DNA from: Saccoglossus kowalevskii | Taxonomy: Eukaryota; Hemichordata; Enteropneusta; Harrimaniidae | NCBI RefSeq assembly: GCF_000003605.2 | Contig: NW_003155736.1 | Span: 676,058-703,368 of the forward strand | Length of the DNA: 27,311 nucleotides | Reading direction: 5' to 3' | Shown here: positions 9,698-20,187 of the stretch, one piece after another | Layout: each line of letters opens with the position of its first letter | Position numbering within the stretch: position 1 is the first letter of the stretch | Notes under the pieces: generated by a model | What the model saw: only the letters and a program-made list of their open reading frames with translations | Told to the model about the DNA's origin: nothing | Database searches by the model: none | Program-made: the position numbers and the translations under genes

Positions 9698-9733
9698 TTA
9701 CCTGGACCGTTGAATTCACCGCACAAGTATCAG
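9698..9733 (+). CDS. 36-nt second exon of the NTR-like gene
   Basis: A strong acceptor (tgtatttttattttcag) and a strong donor (CAG, then GTAGGT) bracket 36 nt that is phase 1 at both ends. It encodes TWTVEFTAQVS, an amphipathic strand. The position and pattern suit the second NTR/TIMP strand (such as the YTIKQMKMY region of TIMP-3). Joining to the first exon makes GTT (Val) at the junction and keeps the frame open. The exon is very short, so the identification rests on splice-site quality and phase. Confidence 0.5.
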
Positions 9734-12150
9734 GTAGGTCAACGCCCATTCTTGTTTTTACTTTTAGCCCGGACGTCGCGTCTAAAATTTATTATAGTCG
9801 AAGATTATTTTTATGTATTTTAACGCGACATGTACTGGCTTCTAATAAATTGATGCGACGTTGTTGTCAATGTATTCATAGCGAGATAGATATTTGCAAT
9901 ATGCTGCTAGATCCTGTTTTCTGTCGATGATAGCACTAACAGCGCTATAGTCATTTCCATAGCAACTCTATTGCTACAAGAAAAAGATAAATTACTGTTA
10001 ACATCAAACGTACATTGTTTTGGAAACGCAACCCTATTCTGAGATTTGAGCCATTGCTAAACACATTCCACTGCCAAGGGACTATTCATTGTTATAGATC
10101 GTTTAAAGACAGTGCTATCAACGGTCCGGTGATGCAGAATAACTTCTCACCTGACTTCTCGCTTTCGGGTCTGTTGACCTCGACACCCGAGAAGTTATTT
10201 ATGTGTTTTTGCTTAATAACAGTCCGCCTGACAAAAGCTGCGAACTTTGATCCCAAATAGAAATCTCAAAACGTTCCCGTGTTTTATTGAGCGTTTTACT
10301 ATCTTTTTGTGGTGGTTCGTTTTGTTACTTTCACATGTCAGCGACATCTATAAATTTTGAAAGGTCATTGACCATACTTTCCCCAAGTCACAACGGGTTT
10401 TTCACACGCTGTTTCGAGGCTGTCTAGGTGTGGGTCAAACATCTCATGCAATTTATTCATATTATAACCTATGTTATAACAGAATCTTGTTTTACAAAAT
10501 CGAATATTCTAGTTTCTTCATGCGTTCGCGATGGCTTTTGTAAACAAATCTGATTATTTCATATGTTTTTTTTTGTTGAGGCGGGGGTGGGGTGGGGGAG
10601 TAAGCTATGCAAGTATTTTTATACACAGGCGATTGCAATATCTGAAAATATTAATAATGCAAAACTACATCATCAAAACCATGTAAAGAGGCCGCAATGT
10701 TATCCCAATAATACACCACGCATAAAGTTCCTGCTTTTAAGACTAAGAAATGGTGACATAAATTCCCATATAAGAATGTATATATACTCTTACTGCCATA
10801 CTGTTTTTGTCGTGGGAGCGTCCTGAGACTTGACGAACAACGGGAAATAGTAATACAACTCTACACCAAATTGAATCGAATTAAAATGTAATAATAATTA
10901 TTGAAAAAATGTGCACAGTTTTACATGATGCTATAATGTAACAAAGATGAAATCGATATACGTGTTGGTGTTACCATGTAGATTTCTATTTATATCTCCA
11001 TTATATCACAACGTTATTATTACTTTATATCGATCTCATTCTTTGAGTTGTAAGCCATTAATTACGTAGACGGAACAAAGCAATGTCGTGAAAACAATTG
11101 AAGCGTGACATCATGATCCCAGAACGTTGAAGAGGAGTCGAACAATACACACGGCGACGACTTATATGAACAAAAGTCCAATTACGATGTTCCAGCATTT
11201 CATAAAATGCATTAATTTTAATCAAACCACGTTGCCATGACAATCAATAAATGGATGTTTTCTAGCACAACATCAGATTGTATTGGTGATATGTCGCGGC
11301 GGTGTTTATTGCAATATTAAGCAACTTAGTGTGTAATATAGAAAGAAATGTGACGTCACATCACGTAAGAATCTTGCATATTTACAGATTAATACAAATA
11401 TAAATAATGTATATTTTAAATTAATGTAAGTGTCGCCGCGTGGAGCAATGGAACTCTTTCGATGCGGTAAACAGTGTTCCGTTTGTCGTGTCGTTTATCG
11501 AGAACGCGATGTCCTCTATAATATTGCGAATGGCATGGCATGGAGCGCCTCTATTTTGACTCTGGCAACGGGATTGGATAGCACGCCTGCCATTGCTGCT
11601 GCAATTGTGCACGGTCCTATTTTGCAAAAAAGTAACAATATTGTCAAAATTCTACCAAGTTCAAAATGAAGGAACAGACTGTATTGCGTTTATTCTGACT
11701 AGAACAAAATGGCGCCATGTAACAAGACACGTAATAACCTTTCAGCAGATATGCGGGTGTTATTATTACTCAGCTATATTTTGAGAAAACACTCCAAACA
11801 TGACGCAATATCAATCTAGTTTATTGTGCCAAATCGTTTAAATGTCGATCTGTGTTCTCCTCTCAGAGGCAGAATTGGTTATCGTTGTATACATATGTTC
11901 GACGATGCATTAATCTGCATAAACATAAGGAGCCACTTTATGCCTTTTAATCGCTACGGGGTTTATTAAATTATTAAATATCCAAGTCAAATCGACCCGG
12001 ATATGACGTAAACGTTACAGCTGATACATGCATGGACATTATTCATTACATTGTTCTCGCTAACCACCTGCTCACTAGTAATAAGTAATAAGCTGAATAA
12101 GTCAATAAGTAAACTCACTAGCAAGACAGTTTGCAACGAAGAGTTTTGTA
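9734..12150. other. No confident gene; weak open frames and a hairpin
   Basis: No domain was recognised in either strand. A GC-richer block at 11421-11669 is open on both strands (79 codons plus, 68 codons minus) without a known motif. An inverted repeat with 11-bp arms lies at 10138-10199. If the NTR-like and CUB exons form one gene, this is intron. Confidence 0.4.
10138..10199. repeat. Inverted repeat with 11-bp arms
   Basis: AATAACTTCTC (10138-10148) is matched by GAGAAGTTATT (10189-10199) across a 40-nt loop. Confidence 0.5.
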
Positions 12151-12430
12151 GATATCTGTTGATATCCCGTTTATCCAAAATACATCGAATACAGGCCACA
12201 CATTACATTATATAGGGATTGACATTAGAAATGTACCCCGGGATACCTGCCGATTTCCGGTCATTCAGAGTACATTACTAGTACTAGTATTATTATATTA
12301 TAGAGGGGCTGTGATGGAAGATATCCCCCGCGATACCGGTCGATCTCCCGTTTAGCCGGAGTATATTGGAGCACAGTCCTCTATGATATGATATAAAGAC
12401 AAAGATTAGACACTATCCCGGTTATCGCGA
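12151..12430. repeat. Diverged ~90-bp tandem repeat, three copies plus a partial fourth
   Basis: The blocks GATATCTGTTGATATCCCGT (12151), GATACCTGCCGATTTCCGGT (12242) and GATACCGGTCGATCTCCCGT (12332) recur at spacings of 91 and 90 bp. The sequences between them are also alignable (ATTATA..GGG...AGA.AT.CCCC). A weaker fourth copy is suggested near 12413. There is no coding sense. Confidence 0.6.
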
Positions 12431-15056
12431 AAAAAATAGAAATATCCACGCTATAATTGGCGATAACGATTGATTTTTCAGATAATAAACTGAGTTTTTG
12501 CAGCGTTGGTGTCAAATATTACCACAGTAGTTATCACGTTTCGAATTTAAATCCAATTCTAACATAATTTTGTTTTTCGTCGCGAAATATGGCTACTGGT
12601 TTGGCTGATTTGACCGTGACGCACGTTTGATTTTTTTATGTTTTTGCTTTTCAACTTCATTTCTTTGTGTACATATTTCAGCCGTTTTTTTCTCCAAACC
12701 ACTCGTGCCCCTTATTGCTTTCATCTTCTATTTATAATTACTAGCTTTATTTTGAATAAAGTTACCCGTTGTTATAAAACGTCGTGATTTCGGAACAGGC
12801 TTACATTTGTGGTCAGATTCGATGTACCCTGACTATTGGCAGTGAATAAGCGAACCTTGAGCGCGGTAATTGAGCACAGTTTGGAAAAACGTCTTCAATC
12901 TTCAAGGGGGAGGACAATAAACCTATTTGTGAATGATGATTTTGTCAAAGATATTATTGAATGCACGATATGACCAAAGCCTCGTAATTGCTGTTAGGGG
13001 GCCTACGTAGCGTCATTACGGTGCGTAAAGTCACGTGACTATTCTGTGATCGTCTTCATTACTGCGAAAACGAATAGAGGGCGTTCTTTTAAATTGAACA
13101 TTCGTGTGATACTTTATCCGTGTATTTCATTTCATTTTGAATACGAATTACGTCATGTACAAGTTATTCTAGTGTCTCGTTTGTATATTGAGCTCATTTT
13201 AATGGTAGGTTTCAGATTACAATATTTTATTATTGTTAGACCACCCTCACGTTCTCCTGAGATGGAAAATATCCACATCGCGGAAAACTTTCAACAAAAG
13301 TTGGGGAGGGGCTGTCATCTTACTACTTTTGCTTTTATAATAGATTCCTGTGATAAAACTATTTTGTGAGGTGGCATACTGTCAGAATGTATACATCTTG
13401 AATACCGGGTACTATTTATTGTCTTGGAATGAACAACTATATTAATAAAAAAAACATGCTTGTCAATTGCGGTGATTGCACTATGGAATCATGGGATACC
13501 ATTGCCTAGACAATTAAGAAGTTCTTTGTTTCCTATACTGTAATTTACTCCGTCGGCATTTGCCGAGCTATTACGATTATAAAGCACCATTCGTCTTGTT
13601 TGACATATATAACGGCAATCCAGATGTGTGCCGACTTTGCTTTGAAAAGAAACGATGACCTATTCTTACCTTCGTACAGAAAAATAAGCAAAACGCGTGC
13701 AATTTGTCAAATAAATCGACAATCTATTTACAGAACGAGAAAATCGAAAGTCATGTGAGCAAATGCCATTTTTTTCTAATCGCTCGGATAATGAAAAGTA
13801 TATATTCGGGGATTATACATACATTCTATAACATATGCGAGGAACCGTTAATAGGATAAAACCTTATTGTACGTGTTGTGCATTTGGATTTGTTTTGAAA
13901 TTGAGATGCTAACACTCTATTTGCTCTATATTTAATCTGGGAATACATTGAATATGATATTATCTCCTCTGAGGCGAATGTTACATCATCGATTTTTTTT
14001 AATCTGGATGTATGATGTTGTCATAGAAACAGACATTTTAGCTTGACTGTTCGCAAAAATTGTAAAGGCGATTGTGGTTTACGTTACGTCGGCATGCGTG
14101 AATGTTTCTTATGAATAACATCACTGGTTGAAAAATGAATCGCGTGCGCACTGGATTTCACGCACCGGAAAGCAATCCCCAGTCTTACCATCTATTCACA
14201 TAGGTATCGTGACACCAACAACTTTAATTGATTTTCCCTGAGATGTATTACTTGTGGGGGTTCGTGACTTAAAATAAATCCAGCAAAAGAGTAATTGATT
14301 AGACAGGTCATTCATTACAGCTAGCGTGCGGGAGGGAGTCTTTCATTGATATCTGGTTTACTGAAACGCAACTAACTCTTAAAGGTGGAATATATTATGT
14401 AAGTCACGGTGTCGATGGCACTGCATCGTCGACGGATGAGTCACGGTGTGGATCTACCATTTGTTGCCGATTCGATATATCTCGACATTGTGTTATGTCA
14501 TTATTTTCTCAGTCACGCACATTGCTTCAAATAATGTGTGTTGGTCTCAATATTTTTATTAGTTAAGAGGTCGACGACGACGTGTTCTGATACGTTGTAC
14601 GTGAACGCACGTCTCCAACTCTTCGCGCGACCTCAGTACAGATTAATATGTGACGATAGCTTTGAGTTCTACGCGAAATATTGTTTTAGACACAATTATA
14701 TGGGCAAAGTGCTAATGCTAATGCAAAACACAATGCCTATGTCACATAAAATGCGATGTAGAAAGTAGGGGTCAAGCAGTAGACGTGTTGTTGAAATCGG
14801 TCACGTGATGCGGACCATGGAAAATTTTAATGATGCACTGTGCACACTGTCATGCAAAATCACACATAAATTCAACGATGAGAGACCTTCGGAGAAGAGT
14901 CTCAAGATAGCGACTTATTTAATAATATCCCGGTATGTTGTCATTTTGTGCCGTAATCTCTGTGGTTCGCTTGAACAAAACTATATTTCAATAGATGACG
15001 CCCTCTAGAAACCTAGATTCAAACCCCGCGGCCATTTTTTTTCACAAGCAAGTGAT
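12431..15056. other. No confident gene; candidate exon fragments at 14.3-14.6 kb
   Basis: Two GC-richer stretches are worth noting. From 14321, after an AG acceptor, a frame stays open to 14567 and passes a GTAAGT at 14399. From 14563, after another AG, a phase-1-compatible frame encodes VKRSTTTCSDTLYVNA but has no good donor. Either could hold a missing NTR exon, but neither is strong enough to call. The rest is AT-rich without recognised features. Confidence 0.3.
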
Positions 15057-15151
15057 TTAAAGTGCGGTGGTCTTCGTGCAGCGCGTGTTCGTGTAAACAA
15101 AAAATGTATTTTACACGCGATGTGTAATTCGCTATGACCACCACATTTTAA
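15057..15151. mobile_element. TTAA-flanked miniature element, family B (short copy)
   Basis: The element runs from TTAAAGTGCGGTGGTC to GACCACCACATTTTAA, with the family B interior (tgtattttacacgcg) between. At 95 bp it is shorter than the other copies. Confidence 0.75.
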
Positions 15152-15274
15152 TATACAACGTCGGTATATAGCGTACGTGGTATGCGTTCAGTGCTCACGT
15201 CTCCGTGATGTCCTTTACAAATTTGCACTAATGAAACATGAACTGTAAATACTAGTAGATCAATTGCTTTCATA

Positions 15275-15439
15275 TTAAAGCGAAGGAGTCGTCACCTGCG
15301 CATGCGTCAGATGGCCATAGCGTGTCATTGTTTACAAACAAGCGCCTACCCATGGGCCTTTGCGTTTTTAGCGTGTGTTGTTATCGTCGCTTGGAACTCA
15401 ACTCCCGCGCGTGCGTGGGTGACGATCCTCTCACTTTAA
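15275..15439. mobile_element. TTAA-flanked miniature element, family A copy 2
   Basis: This copy starts TTAAAGCGAAGGAGTCGTCA, ends GGGTGACGATCCTCTCACTT plus TAA, and is 165 bp long. The interior is nearly identical to the element at 8023-8191, in the same orientation. It has TTAA on both sides. Confidence 0.82.
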
Positions 15440-15609
15440 TTATATACGGATTGTATGTGACTTTTACAGTTGCATAGACCAACGAGAACAAACTGAGAGG
15501 CTCAGGCTACCAAGCTTTAATTTAGGTATTTTTTGTTTGGTTATTGCAAGGTATCGAAGGAGTTACAGGTGGTTATTAGTGAAAGTCACGCCCGGATCAA
15601 AACTCGTAA

Positions 15610-15707
15610 CCGTGATTTTAAAAGAAAAGCGCATTGCATTGTGAGAAAATCTATCTTTATCAACACAAATGTCACACATGCGCGGCGCGACGACCACCGC
15701 CCTTTAA
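15610..15707. mobile_element. Partial family B-related element (right end)
   Basis: The right terminus GCGCGGCGCGACGACCACCG followed by CCCTTTAA matches the right end of the full family B copy at 16459-16591. The left end is not recognisable, so the start given is approximate. Confidence 0.5.
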
Positions 15708-16458
15708 CATGTTAGGCAATAATAATTTGTACATGTACCAGGTACCTCTCTGTTCTGTTTAGTTGATCTTACACTCATCATCACTATGAATAGTGCGCAC
15801 AGTGATCCAGATTCAGTTAGATAATTTAGCCAATCAGATGGCGAAAGTAAACCTGACATATTGAGACTCAGATTCGTCCCTATCATTCGATGACATTGGC
15901 ATGTGACTTAAAATCCACGATAATATAAGTTTTGTAAAATAAAAAAAACGTCGTTTATAATACTGACAGCACGTGACCAATGCACTATTTTAACTAGTGA
16001 AAATATTTAAATACTCGGTATTTAATTTGCGACTACTCATGACGATCAGGGGTTACATAATGTACACATGTGAAGCATGCAAACAGTAAAATTAAATTTA
16101 AAATAAAACTGATGTCCTGTCGCCTTTTCTGATTACCTCGACGACGGTAATTGCTTTGCAAGTCGTTAAAATATACGTAAAACATCAGTGGGCATGAGAC
16201 TCTAGTACGTAGTCATTATGTTTCGTCACTGTACGTTTTATATTGTTTTAATTGCGTGCCCGCAAATTTGTTATAGTTTCTTGATACTGTGATGAAAGAC
16301 ATTTTTTCCATCCTTAGTTTGGCATATGTCCGTGTACGATCCAACGCTACGTTTCCGCAGACTTTGCATTGCATGCCGTGTATTGTCCACGCTAGATGTG
16401 ATTCTAATGGTAGGACAAGGCAACTTTAAACAGTGATCAACGCTTATAGTGTTTGAAT

Positions 16459-16591
16459 TTAAAGCACGGTGGTTGTCGCTCAGCGCGTCTTCGCATTTCA
16501 TGTAAATAAACAATGTATTTTGCACGCGTTGTATACGTCGCTATGAGTCCCATATCGAACAGGACGCGGCGCGACGACTACCGCCCTTTAA
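16459..16591. mobile_element. TTAA-flanked miniature element, family B copy
   Basis: The left end TTAAAGCACGGTGGTTGTCG and the right end, read inverted, TTAAAGGGCGGTAGTCGTCG form terminal inverted repeats of about 30 bp. It is 133 bp long with TTAA at both ends and no ORF. Confidence 0.82.
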
Positions 16592-16711
16592 CAAACGTAT
16601 GTCTCCACTTCGTATTCAATGTGGCTTCCATGCGATATATACAACTGGCGTATAAAAATTCCGAACGCGCGCTGCGTGACGACTGTAGTCTATACCATTC
16701 CCTTGTCCGCT

Positions 16712-16848
16712 TTAAGCGCGGTGGTCGTCGCGCAGCGCGTGTTCGAATTTCATTTAAATAAACAATGTATTTTACACGCGTTGTACTAGTATACGTCGCT
16801 ATGAGTCCCATATCAAAAAGGACGCGGCACGACGACTGCCTCCCTTTA
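16712..16848. mobile_element. TTAA-flanked miniature element, family B copy (same orientation)
   Basis: It begins TTAAGCGCGGTGGTCGTCGC and matches the copy at 16459 throughout, including GTCGCTATGAGTCCCATATC. The right TTAA has decayed to TTAT. It lies about 120 bp after the previous copy, in the same orientation. Confidence 0.8.
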
Positions 16849-19800
16849 TGATTTTTTTACAAGAATACTCCAAACATATACTAGTACTTTATGGAGTATA
16901 TGTATCAAGTCAATTCATTTGACGTGTTCATAAAAATATCTCATAAATTCTATTTGTTAGTTACAGATAGTTACTTCGCGTTCATAGTACTTCCTAAACG
17001 ATTACCCCTCACAAAATCGAAAAATAATGAACCGTACATCCGAGATAGTGTCATGGGACCAGTTTCATTTAGACCGTTCCCTGGGGTAGTATATAAGGAA
17101 TCAGTACACGGAGAACAGTGAAACATGCGGTTAAATAGTGCTTATGTAATTTAATAAAGTTATTTAAATCCTTGTCAACTTGTACGCATGCGCATACCAT
17201 CTTACGCTAATTTCAATTTATTTCCATCCGCTGTTTCCGTGCAAAACTGAAAACAACGCTATTTACTATTAAAAAAGGTAATTCTAACATCAATGAAAAA
17301 TACTCACAAACTAGGTAAATTTGTCGAGAGAAATGTTTGACCTTTTGGATAAATTGACATTTGTGATGATATAAGAAAACGAGTCCTTTTATGACACACC
17401 GGAAATCGGTCACTGTCTACGCAATATACGGAGACAAGTAAATGAAACGAAACAACAGTGTTGTTGTTGCGTATAGCATTACTAATACATCGTTATCCAG
17501 AGAAACGTTTATTGCCATGAAAACAAATTAATATCAGGCCATTCATATGTTTTGAAGTTTTTTCTTAACAACATCATGATGTGTCTTGATAAAATAATAA
17601 AATTAGTTGATTGTGTATGTCCAGCAAGTCACGACCTAACAGTAGGGTGTTTTCTTTGACTGTTTGGTGCGTATTTTGAATTAGAACCATTGTTGACTGA
17701 GACTACACCGGTAATAGCGTACCGCCTGAATACGTGATGACGTGATCCCAGAGTAAAACATGTCTCCAATTTAATAAGGTCGGTGAGCATCGATGTGTAT
17801 CGTGCAACCAGGTGTAAATTCAATTTACCGTATCCATCTGTCAGATCGTGGTTTATCTACACAGTGAATGAGAGCTGTGTGACTGGAATGCTGACTTCCA
17901 TCGATGACGTCACCACTGCCAGTCTGATATTCGTAGCTTGGCGACTCAGTATTCAGATGTGATATACATGTATGTGAATATACGTTTATAGTACACCTAC
18001 CCTGTGTTATAGTACACCTACCCCCTCCGCAAGCGTACGATTACACGTTCCCGGCTTCTCCCGCTATTAGCGCTGTGTCGAAATAAGCGGGCATAGTGAT
18101 CGACGCCCGACTGGCTTACAAAAACTGATTACACTTGAATCAGGTTTTAGTAGCGACATGATCAACTTAATGCAGTATGTATGTACAGTACAATCAGTGA
18201 AATGTAATACATGAGGGAGTCACACTACCGAACATATCTGAGTTTTAGTTCCAGCAATTAAAACTGAAAAAAAAAACTTTTCTGGGGAGTATATGTACCT
18301 TTATATGACTATCCACTAACATATCTCATGTTTGCAAAGGACACATGAGTTTGGCATACAAAAATCCAAAGGCAATACATGTATTTGTATTCAAGAAGGA
18401 ATTAAGTAATAAAGCATCAACAATATAAAGTATATTTAAAATTATTTATTTTTCGTTCGCGTGTCCTAAAAATGGTAAGTACATGGTGTTTCAGTTTATA
18501 ACACATACAGAGAATCTAAAAAGTTAGCCTCGAGGAGTTAAACCAATTTAATGATGTGTTAACTCAACACATTACTTTTTAAACACAATATGCAAGTCGT
18601 TTGAAATAACATTACATGCGATCAAATCAAGTTTTATAAGTACATAGTTGGATGGGAAGAAAATGGGAATTTTACAATATAGAAAGATATCATGCAATAA
18701 TGTGTAAATAAATTATCTCTGGAATTATATCAAATATTAAAATCGTGCCAGAATTCCCTAATATATGCACGCCTTTGCCACACCTCGCTGTTCAACTCGT
18801 AAACGGACATCTGTAGAAAAAATAGAATTTTCTTGTTACAGTTGTGCAAAGTACAAAATCAATGCCATTGAGCCGAGTTTTCATCACTCGTTTCTCTGAA
18901 ACAAAATCTTAAACATGTATTATCTTTTGAAAAAAATGAATTGTGTGCCAGTACTGGTGAAATTTGCATATACTAGTACTTGTAATAAATTAACATTAGA
19001 TACAATAGTGGTAGATAGTGGTAGATAGTAGTAGTACTCTCTATTACAGTATATGTGTCTTTCCAATGTATTACACTGTTTTGTATGATCTTTACGCATA
19101 CCTGAGAATTATGTTTGTTCCCACACACGCACCCTCGAGGTTAGTCGGGGTGTATTTTTTTTCCGTGAAATGAATAAATAAATAAGCATAAAATAGACTT
19201 GGTTATTGGTTGATACGCTACTTAAGTTTAAAATACTTCATAATTGAATGTTGCCATCAGAGATATCTTGTAATCTAATATTTGAAAGTGTAACTGAATA
19301 CTCAGCAAACAACGTGTTATGAAATCCCCGGAGACTGCATTACGAAGTACACGTGTGTACGGGACATAGAAGGTTTAGAATGTGTTGCTATTGCCCCCAT
19401 AGAATATACTAGTACATATTAAACATGTTGCCTTCAAAACCTGACAATGAAGCGATCTCAGTAGCATGATTAGATTCTTATGGATCAGTAATTAGGCTTC
19501 GCTCTCAGTGATTGGTCAATAAGCTCTAAGAATATTTTATCAATAATAACGGGATTATATTTAACACTATAAAGAAGTATGGCCATCTACCAAGTAGGTA
19601 TGAACTTTTTATTTGGTTAGTCTAACTAAACTGATAAAGCAAGTCATTGCATGCTTCCTTATATTCTCATATCATTGTTTCAACATATGTACCTAATTTA
19701 AAAATGAAAACCCCAGAAATGCATGTGTTCTGTATAATGGCGATAAGTCTACGTTGAACAGGTACCGGATTGTTAATGCTTAGGGCATCGAAGCGAATTA

Positions 19801-19965
19801 ATAGATATTAACAGTTGTACGCAAACTGAACTCATCGATTGGAAAAGTATGTCCTAGTTCACGAACTGTGTGTCATTGGTCGACCTACTTACATACGCGT
19901 TTTTGAATACAATATAATGCAACTAACTTTTACATTAGAGCAATATTTCTGCCTCCCTCCTACAG
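16849..19965. other. No confident gene
   Basis: This is AT-rich sequence with scattered CTAGTA and ACATGTA words. A frame opened by a good acceptor (tgttagttacag, ending 16967) runs about 51 codons in a phase-1-compatible frame to a stop at 17121, without a known motif. A 17-bp direct repeat lies at 17986-18023. Confidence 0.4.
17986..18023. repeat. 17-bp direct repeat
   Basis: TTATAGTACACCTACCC occurs at 17986-18002 and again at 18007-18023. Confidence 0.85.
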
Positions 19966-20187
19966 GGCAGTGCAATGGAAGCACGCTTGAATTGGATGCA
20001 CTCAACGTCACAGAAGGGATTATCACTTCGACTCGTCTCACCGACCACTATAACAAAAGTGACGTCCGCTGCAGTTGGTTGATAACGGCGCCCCCTGACA
20101 GACGAGTTACACTGACTGTAAGTCTGAGTACACTGCGCCCCAGGGACTCAAACGGAAGGTGCTCGCATCACGTGAGAGTTTTAGACG
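19966..20187 (+). CDS. CUB domain, N-terminal exon
   Basis: This 222-nt exon follows a strong acceptor (tgcctccctcctacag) and ends at GTAAGA; both boundaries are phase 1. It encodes the first two thirds of a CUB domain. The first cysteine is in QCNGS, followed by EGIITSTRLTDHYNKSDVRC, then CSWLI..P, a core strand VTLTVSLSTL, and the third cysteine in GRCSHHVRVLD. CUB domains are about 110-residue extracellular beta-sandwiches found in developmental, complement-like and matrix proteins. The acidic residues that form the calcium site of many CUBs (the FxLE Glu and the Asp of the CxYD region) are not seen here; the equivalent segments read STLRPRDS and CSHHV. It joins in frame to the exon at 24827 across a 4.6-kb intron. 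Confidence 0.88.

Noticed and set aside
10310-10432. Acceptor followed by a phase-1 open frame ending near a GTGTGG
   Set aside because: The frame reaches a stop directly before the putative donor, and the peptide has no module pattern.
16968-17121. Phase-1-compatible 51-codon frame after a good acceptor
   Set aside because: There is no matching domain and no good donor. As a terminal exon it would leave the CUB exons in a separate gene, which cannot be decided here.
18839-18910. Acceptor followed by a frame vaguely resembling a TIMP loop
   Set aside because: It stops after 23 codons with no usable donor before the stop; the similarity is weak enough to be chance.
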